From contig DFGB01000042.1 in assembly GCA_002371135.1 (NCBI GenBank), positions 1 through 42,949 of the forward strand: 42,949 nt of DNA. The letters are read 5' to 3'. The position numbers and the translations under genes are program-made. Source of the stretch: Verrucomicrobia bacterium UBA3761 (GTDB taxonomy: Bacteria > Verrucomicrobiota > Kiritimatiellia > RFP12 > UBA1067). Shown here one piece after another: positions 16,093 through 23,157 of this stretch (positions are counted from its first letter, which is position 1; the number at the start of each line of letters is the position of its first letter). Below the pieces are notes generated by a model, which saw only the letters and a list, made by a program, of their open reading frames with translations, was not told the DNA's origin and searched no databases.

Positions 16093-17088
16093 ATGAATCA
16101 GGCGGAAAAAGAACGCGTTGCCAAACTCGGCAAGAACTGGACGCCGAAAGGCTACATCAAGAAGGAAATCGAAGCAATCCGCCGGCAGGTCGGCGACAAG
16201 AAGGTCCTGCTCGCGATGTCGGGCGGAGTCGACTCTTCCGTCTGCGCCGTGCTGCTGCACAAGGCGATCGGCGACCAGCTCACGTGCGTGTTCGTCGACC
16301 ACGGCTGCATGCGCAAGAACGAAGCCAAGGAAGTGAAGAAGGTCTTCAAGGGCAAGTTCGGCATCAACCTCATCCAGATCGACGCCGAAGAGCGTTTCCT
16401 CGCGAAGGCCAAGGGCATCACGGACCCCGAACTCAAGCGCAAGTGCATAGGCGGCGAGTTCGTCCGCGTCTTCGAGGAGGAAGCGAAGAAACTCGGCAAG
16501 ATTGAATTCCTCGGCCAGGGCACCATATACCCGGACATCGTGGAATCCGGCGTGGGCGGCCACAAGGCGGTCAAGGCGCACCACAACGTCGGAGGCCTCC
16601 CGAAGGACATCGGCTTCGAAGGCCTCGTGGAGCCGGTGAAGTATCTCTACAAGGACGAAGTGCGCAAGGTCGGCCGCGCGCTGGGCATTCCGGTCGAGAT
16701 GGTCGAGCGTCAGCCGTTCCCGGGGCCGGGCCTCGCAGTGCGTTGCCTCGGGGAACTCACGAAGGAGAAACTTGATATCCTGCGCGACGCCGACGCGATC
16801 TTCCGCGAAGAGATGGCTAAGGCGAAGCTCGACAAGAAGGCGCAGCAGTTCTTCGCGATCATGACGAACGTCAAGTCCGTCGGCGTCAAGAACGGCGCGC
16901 GCACGTTCGGCTATGTAATCGCCATCCGCGCCGTCTCGACCTCGCAGTTCGTCAAGGCGGGCATCGTCGAGCTGCCGTTCAAGTTCGTCGTCTCCGTCGC
17001 GGAGAAGATCGCCACCAAGGTCAAGGGCGTCAACCGCGTCGTCTGGGACATCACCCCCAAACCCCCGGCCACGATCGAATGGGAATGA
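16093..17088 (+). CDS. guaA: GMP synthase ATP-pyrophosphatase subunit, without amidotransferase domain
   Basis: Converts XMP to GMP using ATP and ammonia or glutamine nitrogen. The PP-loop SGGVDSS is near residue 40 (LLAMSGGVDSSVCAVLL), followed by FVDHGCMRKNE, and GQGTIYPDIVESG, and the C-terminal dimerisation domain ends in the usual KPPATIEWE. Only 331 residues are present: the class I glutamine amidotransferase domain of typical bacterial GuaA (about 515-525 residues) is missing, as in archaeal two-subunit enzymes. No partner amidotransferase gene is in the window. ATG 16093 is chosen for its AAAGGA eight bases upstream; an upstream ATG at 16066 lies within the repeat. Confidence 0.92.
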   Translation: MNQAEKERVAKLGKNWTPKGYIKKEIEAIRRQVGDKKVLLAMSGGVDSSVCAVLLHKAIGDQLTCVFVDHGCMRKNEAKEVKKVFKGKFGINLIQIDAEERFLAKAKGITDPELKRKCIGGEFVRVFEEEAKKLGKIEFLGQGTIYPDIVESGVGGHKAVKAHHNVGGLPKDIGFEGLVEPVKYLYKDEVRKVGRALGIPVEMVERQPFPGPGLAVRCLGELTKEKLDILRDADAIFREEMAKAKLDKKAQQFFAIMTNVKSVGVKNGARTFGYVIAIRAVSTSQFVKAGIVELPFKFVVSVAEKIATKVKGVNRVVWDITPKPPATIEWE

Positions 17089-17090
17089 GA

Positions 17091-17200
17091 GAAGTTGAAA
17101 GGTTGAAAGGTTGAAAAGTTGAAAAGCGCGACCCCCTCGCCCGGAACCTTTCGCCCTTTCAACCTTTCAACCTTTCAACTTTTCAACTTTTCAACTTTTT
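17091..17200. repeat. Octamer (GTTGAAAG / CTTTCAAC) inverted-repeat array
   Basis: GTTGAAAG-type words with period eight (17093-17127) face the complementary CTTTCAAC words (17155-17198), which can fold into a long stem. The right arm runs up to one base before the glnN start and occupies the ribosome-site position. The same word ends the last gene of the window (42904-42926). Confidence 0.75.
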
Positions 17201-17201
17201 T

Positions 17202-19268
17202 ATGCTAGACACGACTCTCAAGACATACGGCGAGGATGTATTCTCGGAGCGCGAGATACGCGAGTTCCTGCCGAAAGAAACCGCCGCGAAGCTGATCGCG
17301 ACGATGAAGGACTCCCGCCCGCTCGACGCGTCGATCGCCGATGCCGTCGCGCATGGCATGAAGGAGTGGGCGCTCGAGAAGGGCGCCACGCATTTCACGC
17401 ACTGGTTCCAGCCGCTCACCGGCGGCACGGCGGAGAAGCACGATGCGTTCCTCGAACCCGCAGGCGTAGCGCTCGCCGTCAACAAATTCAGCGGCAAGAA
17501 CCTGATCGGCGGCGAGGCCGATGCGTCATCGTTCCCGTCCGGCGGCTTGCGTTCGACGTTCGAGGCGCGCGGCTACACCGCCTGGGACCCGACAAGTCCC
17601 GCGTTCATAAAGCGCCACGAGAACGGCGCCACGCTCTGCATCCCGACCGTTTTCTGCGCATACACCGGCGACGCGCTCGACATGAAGACGCCTCTCTTGC
17701 GTTCGATCCAGGCCGTCACCCACGCCACGGAACGCCTGATGGAGAAGTTCGGCAAGCCGAAGTCGCACGTCACCATCACGCTTGGCGCCGAGCAGGAGTA
17801 TTTCCTCATCGACCGCGATTTCTACATGCGCCGCCCCGATCTCCTGCAGACCGGCCGCACCGTCTTCGGCGCCGCCCCCGCCAAGCATCAGCAGCTCGAC
17901 GACCACTACTTCGGCGCGATCCGCCCGCGCATCCTCAAGTTTATGACCGAGGTCGAAGATCGCCTCTGGCGCCTTGGCATCCCCGCCAAGACGCGCCACA
18001 ACGAAGTCGCCCCCGCGCAGTTCGAACTCGCCCCGATGTTCGAGGATATCAACCTAGCCGTCGACCACAATATGCTCATCATGGAGGTGTTGCGCCAGAC
18101 CGCCGAGGCGAACGGCCTTGTCTGCCTCCTGCATGAAAAGCCCTTCGAAGGCGTCAACGGCTCCGGCAAGCATTGCAACTGGTCGATCGCCTACGGCGGC
18201 AAGAACCTCCTCTCGCCAGGCGACAACCCGCGCGATAATGCGATATTCCTGACTTTCCTTTCGGCGATCATCCGCGCGATCGACCTGCATGCCGACATCC
18301 TGCGCTTCTCGACCGCCGGCGCCGGCAACGACCACCGTCTTGGCGCGAACGAAGCGCCGCCCGCCATCATTTCGATCTTCCTCGGCGACGAGCTTTCGGC
18401 CGTGATGAAGGAGATCGAAACCGGCAAGTCCGGCCAGAAGGCCGGCCGCACCGCCATGAAGGTGGGCGTGGACGCGCTCCCGCCCATCCCTCGCGACACG
18501 ACCGACCGCAACCGCACTTCGCCTTTCGCTTTCACCGGCAACAAGTTCGAATTCCGCGCCCCGGGCTCTTCCCAGAACTGCGCCGCTTCGCAGATGATCC
18601 TGAATACGATCGTCGCTGAATCGGTCGACGCCATCTGCGACAAGCTCGACGCCCTTGGCGGCGACTTCAACGAGGAACTCCAGAAGCTCCTCCAGCGCCT
18701 CATCCGCAAGCACAAGCGCGTCTTGTTCTCCGGCGACGGCTACGGCGACGCATGGCCCAAGGAGGCCGCAAAGCGCGGACTCCCTAATTTGAAGTCGACC
18801 ATGGAGGCGATCGCCCCGCTCGACAATCCCGTAAACCGCGCGCTTTTCGCGAAGTATGGCGTCCTCTCCGACAGCGAAATGACTTCGCGGCGCGAAATCG
18901 CGATGGAGGACTACTCGAGCCGCATTCTAATCGAAGGAAAGGTCGCGCTCGAAATCGCCCGCTCGATGGTCCGGCCTGTCGTAGCGGACGAGTTCAGCCG
19001 TCTCGCTACGGCGATCGGCCAGGCGAAGAAGGACGGCATCAAGGTAGGCCTGCGCGGACTTGGCGCGCTTTCGCAAAAGCTAGGCGCCGGCCTCGATGAC
19101 TTGCACGTCAAATGCGAACGGCTTGAGAAGGCGATAACAAAGGGCGAAGCCGTGCACATCATCGCCGCCATGAAGAATCTGCGCAATACGGTCGACCGCC
19201 TTGAACTGCTCGTCGACGACAAGCGCTGGCCGCTCCCCAAGTACCGCCAGATGTTGTTTATCTATTGA
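17202..19268 (+). CDS. glnN: Glutamine synthetase type III
   Basis: A 688-residue GSIII, slightly shorter than the usual 700-730. It makes glutamine from glutamate, ammonium and ATP in the cytoplasm. Family blocks are clear: the N-terminal EKGATHFTHWFQPLTGGTAE, the central GAEQEYFLIDRDFY, HNEVAPAQFELAPMFED, and FEGVNGSGKHCNWS, with the GSIII tail rich in helices. GSIII is typical of Bacteroidetes, cyanobacteria and some PVC bacteria. There is no Shine-Dalgarno: the octamer array reaches the ATG. The stop codon lies within an 8-base direct repeat flanking the element at 19269-19521. A 36-base copy of its 3' region recurs as debris near 26543. Confidence 0.95.
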   Translation: MLDTTLKTYGEDVFSEREIREFLPKETAAKLIATMKDSRPLDASIADAVAHGMKEWALEKGATHFTHWFQPLTGGTAEKHDAFLEPAGVALAVNKFSGKNLIGGEADASSFPSGGLRSTFEARGYTAWDPTSPAFIKRHENGATLCIPTVFCAYTGDALDMKTPLLRSIQAVTHATERLMEKFGKPKSHVTITLGAEQEYFLIDRDFYMRRPDLLQTGRTVFGAAPAKHQQLDDHYFGAIRPRILKFMTEVEDRLWRLGIPAKTRHNEVAPAQFELAPMFEDINLAVDHNMLIMEVLRQTAEANGLVCLLHEKPFEGVNGSGKHCNWSIAYGGKNLLSPGDNPRDNAIFLTFLSAIIRAIDLHADILRFSTAGAGNDHRLGANEAPPAIISIFLGDELSAVMKEIETGKSGQKAGRTAMKVGVDALPPIPRDTTDRNRTSPFAFTGNKFEFRAPGSSQNCAASQMILNTIVAESVDAICDKLDALGGDFNEELQKLLQRLIRKHKRVLFSGDGYGDAWPKEAAKRGLPNLKSTMEAIAPLDNPVNRALFAKYGVLSDSEMTSRREIAMEDYSSRILIEGKVALEIARSMVRPVVADEFSRLATAIGQAKKDGIKVGLRGLGALSQKLGAGLDDLHVKCERLEKAITKGEAVHIIAAMKNLRNTVDRLELLVDDKRWPLPKYRQMLFIY

Positions 19269-19521
19269 AGTAATTGCAAAACGGTTGCATCATTGGATTA
19301 TTTAGCCATTGAATTTAGCATTTTGCTTTTAGCATTTGGCATTGCATTTATCCATTTGTTTATTTTGCCATTTCTGGCGTCAACGGCCACTAACGCGGGA
19401 AAATTATTTGAGAGACTTGTCGTGTCGCACCTTTGTAAATGACAAAATTGTCAAATGGTAGAATGCAATGCCAAATGCAATAGATAAATGAACAAATAGG
19501 GAAATGGGTTTTGCAATTACC
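19269..19521. mobile_element. ~253-bp inverted-repeat element with 8-bp flanking duplication
   Basis: Ends are perfect inverted repeats GTAATTGCAAAAC (19270-19282) and GTTTTGCAATTAC (19508-19520). TCTATTGA occurs on both sides (19261-19268, including the glnN stop, and 19522-19529), as expected for a target duplication. Inner arms are made of GCATTTG/CAAATGC heptamer words and are largely complementary. No gene is encoded. Read as a MITE or hairpin insertion precisely at the end of glnN. Confidence 0.65.
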
Positions 19522-19529
19522 TCTATTGA

Positions 19530-19608
19530 TAGTCCCAAGCCCCAAGTCCCAAGTCCCGGGTCCTGAGTCTTAGGGCATAAGTCCTGAGCCCTATTGCCGG
19601 AGCAATAG
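19530..19608. repeat. Heptamer (GTCCCAA) array ahead of the RHS gene
   Basis: About nine seven-base words (GTCCCAA, GCCCCAA, GTCCCAA, GTCCCGG, GTCCTGA and so on) run from 19534, followed by the small hairpin CTATTG-ccggag-CAATAG. It occupies the whole upstream region of the RHS gene, and no promoter or ribosome site is recognisable. Confidence 0.6.
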
Positions 19609-19621
19609 GAATATAAAGCAA

Positions 19622-20902
19622 ATGCGCGAATATCTCATTCCAGTATTTGCTGCGGTTGTAGCGTCGATTGCGCCGTTGATATCGAACGGCGCGGGGAGTT
19701 TGCGCACTAATCCGCCCTCGGAATGCAAGGCGCCGGACAATAAATGCGGCTGCCAGAGCGGCTCGGAAGTTTCATCCGGCTGCATCAAGGTCAATCTCGA
19801 TCTGGGGCTGACTACGCCATGGTCGGGTTCGCTTGATTGCGCACTCAAGATTTTCGCCGACAACGAGTCTCCCGACGTCTTCACGTGCGATTCGCTCTAC
19901 GCAGTCCTTGGCGGATACACATTCAAGAGACTTGGGCAGGACAATCTTTCCGACGGCGAAAACCGACCCGTTCTTTGGAAGTGCGACAACACGAACATAG
20001 TCATGTCTTTCGACCGGATGGGCCGCCGCATGACAAAGAACGACCTACGCTTCATCTACGACGGCTACTTGCAAATTGCCGATAGCGCAGGCAATTCCTA
20101 TACATGGGATCCAACCGAACCTGTCGCCACCCGTCCTCTTGTAGGCAACTTTTCAACTGTTCAGCCATCCACCTTTTCAACTGCATACTACACCCACGAC
20201 GGCAACAAGACCGTGAGCGATTTGATTGCGTCTGATGACGCGTTTGCGGCACACTACGAGTATGCTCCGTTTGGTTTTATTGCGGCTCAGCGCGGCTTGG
20301 CGGCAACGGCAAATTCTTGGCGCTTCTCAAGCGAATTTGTCGAAGCTGATACAGCAACGGTGTACTATAACTACCGACACTGTGAAGTTACAATTGGGAG
20401 ATGGCTGTGCAGGGATTCAATTTTCGAACGCGCATTTAAATATTATAGTACGAATAGATACGATGGGAATGAATACCTTTGCGGACGCAATGACATTAAC
20501 ATATATTATGATTGGCTTGGACGGGACAATCCTGGTTGCGATATCCCTCCTTCAATAGTGAATGGCAAAAAACGAGATTGCTTGAGACGATGTTGTGCAA
20601 AACACGACGAATGTTATTACTCGCGTGGAGGCACTTCACCTGGCGGTAGGTGCAGGTGCACTGCCAACTCATGGTTCAAAAACGCTATTGATTTATTTTT
20701 ACGCAGTAATGACGAGCAAGAAGCATATCCAAACGATCCCTGCAAACAATGCAATTCTGATGTAGTTAGGTGCTTTGCCAGTTGTTATGCGGACAACGAT
20801 AAAAGGGGACCTCGCTGGTTTTTTGTCCAAACGGGGATCATGCAGGGAAATTTTATGACGATTGGTCTGAAATCCCGCCTTCTTGCTTTGAAGCTGGAAT
20901 AA
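19622..20902 (+). CDS. Short secreted RHS protein with C-terminal phospholipase A2-like domain (frame broken near 20820)
   Basis: A 426-residue frame. A signal peptide (MREYLIPVFAAVVASIAPL) leads into the Cys-rich N-terminus typical of long RHS proteins, then jumps at about residue 115 to the RHS core: FDRMGRR, YYTHDGNK, APFGF, FSSEFVEADTATVYYNYRH, IGRWLCRDSI. Most of the usual beta-cocoon is missing. The variable tip has 11 Cys in about 87 residues and CCAKHDEC, an exact phospholipase A2 histidine signature, with a later CNSDVVRC recalling the Asp segment. I infer a lipase-type polymorphic toxin. After a T6 run (20819-20824) the better frame is -1: it reads CPNGDHAGKFYDDW to a Pro-rich tail and stops at 21009, overlapping the next gene by ATGA. 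Confidence 0.7.
   Translation: MREYLIPVFAAVVASIAPLISNGAGSLRTNPPSECKAPDNKCGCQSGSEVSSGCIKVNLDLGLTTPWSGSLDCALKIFADNESPDVFTCDSLYAVLGGYTFKRLGQDNLSDGENRPVLWKCDNTNIVMSFDRMGRRMTKNDLRFIYDGYLQIADSAGNSYTWDPTEPVATRPLVGNFSTVQPSTFSTAYYTHDGNKTVSDLIASDDAFAAHYEYAPFGFIAAQRGLAATANSWRFSSEFVEADTATVYYNYRHCEVTIGRWLCRDSIFERAFKYYSTNRYDGNEYLCGRNDINIYYDWLGRDNPGCDIPPSIVNGKKRDCLRRCCAKHDECYYSRGGTSPGGRCRCTANSWFKNAIDLFLRSNDEQEAYPNDPCKQCNSDVVRCFASCYADNDKRGPRWFFVQTGIMQGNFMTIGLKSRLLALKLE
20148..20182 (+). repeat. In-frame octamer array (CTTTTCA words) in the RHS gene
   Basis: ACTTTTCA, ACTGTTCA, GCCATCCA, CCTTTTCA follow with period eight and encode NFSTVQPSTFST between ATRPLVG and AYYTHDGNK. The word matches the intergenic octamer array before glnN. 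Confidence 0.5.
20288..20373 (+). repeat. 86-bp perfect direct repeat, RHS core copy 1
   Basis: Identical over 86 bases to 22477-22562. It encodes the RHS core RGLAATANSWRFSSEF onward. Flanking RHS sequence is clearly less similar, so the block marks recent recombination or gene conversion between cassettes. Confidence 0.85.
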
Positions 20903-21005
20903 AACCTTATTGGCCACCAGATGAAGATCCTCCGCCACAACCGCCTCCATTATATTACAGACCATCGATGCCTGAGGCAGTCAACATGATGAATGATGTG
21001 TTTTT

Positions 21006-21818
21006 ATGAAAATCAAAATTCAAATTATTATTTGTACAGTTATGTTCGTGGTTCTCTTATTTATGCATTTGCATCGCTATAGAGAATCGTCAAATAGTTG
21101 TAGACTCACAAACGGCGAATCATATAGTTCAATAATTCCAACGCTTAGAGATCATTGCAATTTCCTGTTTCGCATACTGTGGAACGGGAATGTATATTGC
21201 GGTTTTAAAATGAAAGAAAGTCCTAAGATATTAATTTTTATAAACGATAGTTTCAGTCATGCTATTATAGAAACTCCTAGATTATTGATGTGCGGTATTT
21301 TCAAAGATAACGCAACAGGGCATATAACTCAAGTATGTTATGAGTCTTATATAGATCCATGCATACATGCGAAGACCATAGTTAGGCAATCGAATCAGAA
21401 GATGTACACGGTTAGGTTTTCTGAGCAGAATATCGATGCCACTACTAGCAAACGATTTGATATAGGGCTGACTGTTGCTTTATTGTTCGCAAAGATGATA
21501 GGGTCTTTTCACCTAGATAAAGACATTTCGGAAACAACCTTCTTGGGTAAATTAGGATTTGGGTGTTCCGATATTGCCATAGGTTCCGATCGAAATGTGG
21601 TTATATCGAAAATCGGAATGCCTATATATATTGATTCGATATCCAAGGTAGAGTATTATGGGAAGTATGAGTTTTTGAATGGCGAAGAACAATTAATTGG
21701 AGTTGCATATGAAGCAGGGAAGGTTGTCGGAGTATTCTCATCTGAATTCCTGGATGAACGTGTTGTTTGCAGATGTGGCGAAAAAGAATACGTAGGCGAA
21801 AAGACGAAAAATCCTTGA
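21006..21818 (+). CDS. Membrane-anchored protein, candidate immunity factor for the phospholipase-like toxin
   Basis: 270 residues, no family recognised. One N-terminal membrane segment (IQIIICTVMFVVLLFMHL) puts the rest in the periplasm or on the surface. The rest is mixed alpha/beta with several Cys. Its ATG overlaps as ATGA the TGA that would end the restored toxin frame, so the two were probably translated together. Position directly after a toxin tip, low GC and lack of relatives are the marks of an immunity gene, and a membrane-anchored inhibitor suits an enzyme that attacks phospholipid from outside. No Shine-Dalgarno is evident. The immunity role is inference. Confidence 0.6.
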   Translation: MKIKIQIIICTVMFVVLLFMHLHRYRESSNSCRLTNGESYSSIIPTLRDHCNFLFRILWNGNVYCGFKMKESPKILIFINDSFSHAIIETPRLLMCGIFKDNATGHITQVCYESYIDPCIHAKTIVRQSNQKMYTVRFSEQNIDATTSKRFDIGLTVALLFAKMIGSFHLDKDISETTFLGKLGFGCSDIAIGSDRNVVISKIGMPIYIDSISKVEYYGKYEFLNGEEQLIGVAYEAGKVVGVFSSEFLDERVVCRCGEKEYVGEKTKNP

Positions 21819-21848
21819 AGTGTAAACTGCTGGTGAGAGTGACAAATT

Positions 21849-22364
21849 GGCTCTACTCCAATTCTAGTGGAAACTGAGGGAATGACGACCCCACTGACAA
21901 CTCCAACTTATTTCGGCGGCAAGCAAAATATGGTATAATTAAAGCATGACTTCTGAAATAATAGACATCGTGACCGGGTCGCTGAATCTGTCAGCCCCTT
22001 GGTATGTGAAACGGGTGGAATTCTCGCCGGACAAGGGCGTCGTTGACATATACGTCGAAGTTAGACAGGACGCGGATATTCCCTGCCCGCGCTGCGCTGG
22101 TGCGACTTCAAGATATGGCTACGAGCCTAATGAGCGAACATGGAGGCACAGCGACTGCTTTTTCTACAAGCCTTTCGTTAATTGCCGGCGGTCCAAAGTG
22201 TTTTGTCCGAAGTGTGGAGTCGTGCAGATTGAAGCGTCTTTTGCAAGGAAGTCCACGAGATTCACTCTGCCGTTCGAAGCGTATGCAATGCTCATTCTGG
22301 CGGACATGCCAAGGGCGAAAGCTGCAAAGGTTTTGCGGTGCAATGAAAAAAAACTCGCTTCGAT
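21849..22364 (+). mobile_element. Left part of an ISL3-family insertion sequence
   Basis: A terminus-like GGCTCTACTCCAATTCTAGTGG (21849-21870) fits the ISL3 end pattern, followed by a promoter and the transposase N-terminus. The element stops at about 22364, where RHS sequence begins; the right two thirds of the IS are missing. Confidence 0.6.
21929..21945 (+). promoter_or_regulatory. Extended -10 promoter giving a probable leaderless mRNA
   Basis: TATGGTATAATT with TATAAT at 21934-21939. The ATG at 21946 begins six bases after the hexamer, where transcription should start. There is no room for a ribosome site. Confidence 0.6.
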
Positions 22365-22701
22365 TTCAACAGCATACTACACCCACGACGGCAATAAGAA
22401 TGTGAGTGATTTGATTGCGCCTGAGGACTCGATTGCCGCCCACTACGGGTACACTCCGTTTGGCGCTGTTGCCTTCCAGCGCGGCTTGGCGGCAACGGCA
22501 AATTCTTGGCGCTTCTCAAGCGAATTTGTCGAAGCTGATACAGCAACGGTGTACTATAACTATAGACACTACGAGCCGGTGATTGGTCGGTGGTTGAGTA
22601 GAGATAGCTTAGAAGAAAGAGATGGTCCCTTTTTGCTGACCTTTCTTGCCAATAATGCTATTGGCAAGTTTGATGAGCTTGGGCAGAGGGCAAAAGTATA
22701 G
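21946..22701 (+). CDS. In-frame chimera: ISL3 transposase N-terminus fused to an RHS core
   Basis: 251 residues. Residues 1-140 are the N-terminal zinc-finger and helical region of ISL3 transposases: two CxxC pairs (CPRC and CPKC), HSDCFFYKPF and KAAKVLRCNEKKL. From residue about 141 the frame becomes RHS core: AYYTHDGNK, AAHYGYTPFGAV, WRFSSEFVEADTATVYYNYR, VIGRWLSRDSLEE and the end motif FDELGQR. The junction falls at TTTCAAC, a word also found at the matching point in the first RHS gene, so microhomology may have guided it. The frame ends at TAG (22699-22701), and the following toxin-like tip continues in the same frame. The chimera has a transposase promoter and no signal peptide, so secretion is not expected. 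Confidence 0.75.
   Translation: MTSEIIDIVTGSLNLSAPWYVKRVEFSPDKGVVDIYVEVRQDADIPCPRCAGATSRYGYEPNERTWRHSDCFFYKPFVNCRRSKVFCPKCGVVQIEASFARKSTRFTLPFEAYAMLILADMPRAKAAKVLRCNEKKLASISTAYYTHDGNKNVSDLIAPEDSIAAHYGYTPFGAVAFQRGLAATANSWRFSSEFVEADTATVYYNYRHYEPVIGRWLSRDSLEERDGPFLLTFLANNAIGKFDELGQRAKV
22477..22562 (+). repeat. 86-bp perfect direct repeat, RHS core copy 2
   Basis: Second copy of the block at 20288-20373, 2189 bases downstream in the same orientation. Confidence 0.85.
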
Positions 22702-22707
22702 ACAATA

Positions 22708-23157
22708 GTGATAGGCGATATTTCATGGCCGGGAGAGGCTCATAAGTATAAAGATTTTCCGAAAAATTCATTTTCTGATATTCTCAATTCTGATGGAGAT
22801 TGCGTGGCTTCACTTCTTGTTTTGGCGCATGGGAATGTTGATGGTCTTGGTGTTGCGATGATGGATGCGTCCGAGAATTTGAGGATTGAAGATAACGGGC
22901 TTTCGCAGATATCGGATTTGTTTGAGCGAGTTTGCTTTTGCCGTAGCTGTTCCATAGAACTTAGAAGTTGCTATCTTGGTTCGAGTGTTCTCTTGCGTGA
23001 ACGGCTTTCTAAGAAGACAGGGTGCAGGATTACTTTATATGAGGATCCTGTTGATCCTGATGGGTTAATGCGCGATCCAGAAGATGTGATTCAAAATATT
23101 ATCGAGAATTTGATGAAATTGTTTGAAAGTTGGCGCAGCAAGTTTAGGAGGATGTAA
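22708..23157 (+). CDS. Displaced RHS tip, possibly caspase-like (clan CD) toxin domain
   Basis: The frame from GTG 22708 (149 residues) is the same frame as the RHS core before it, separated only by TAG-ACA-ATA; a single base change would rejoin them. The domain has LVLAHGNVDGLGVAM about 40 residues in and IELRSCYLGSSVLL about 95 in, then TGCRITLYEDP. A His-Gly turn followed by a strand and Ser-Cys recalls caspase-hemoglobinase folds and DUF4347-like domains (HG...GC pattern), so a His/Cys peptidase is one reading; I do not claim a family match. GTG has no good ribosome site. The tip ends exactly where the next gene starts. Confidence 0.5.
   Translation: MIGDISWPGEAHKYKDFPKNSFSDILNSDGDCVASLLVLAHGNVDGLGVAMMDASENLRIEDNGLSQISDLFERVCFCRSCSIELRSCYLGSSVLLRERLSKKTGCRITLYEDPVDPDGLMRDPEDVIQNIIENLMKLFESWRSKFRRM

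Noticed and set aside
17093..17198. CRISPR-like array
   Set aside because: The unit is eight bases with no spacers; it is a short-word tandem and inverted array.
20819..20824. Programmed -1 frameshift site in the RHS-toxin gene
   Set aside because: G-TTT-TTT is a weak slippery site and I see no clear stimulatory stem after it; loss of one T is the simpler explanation.
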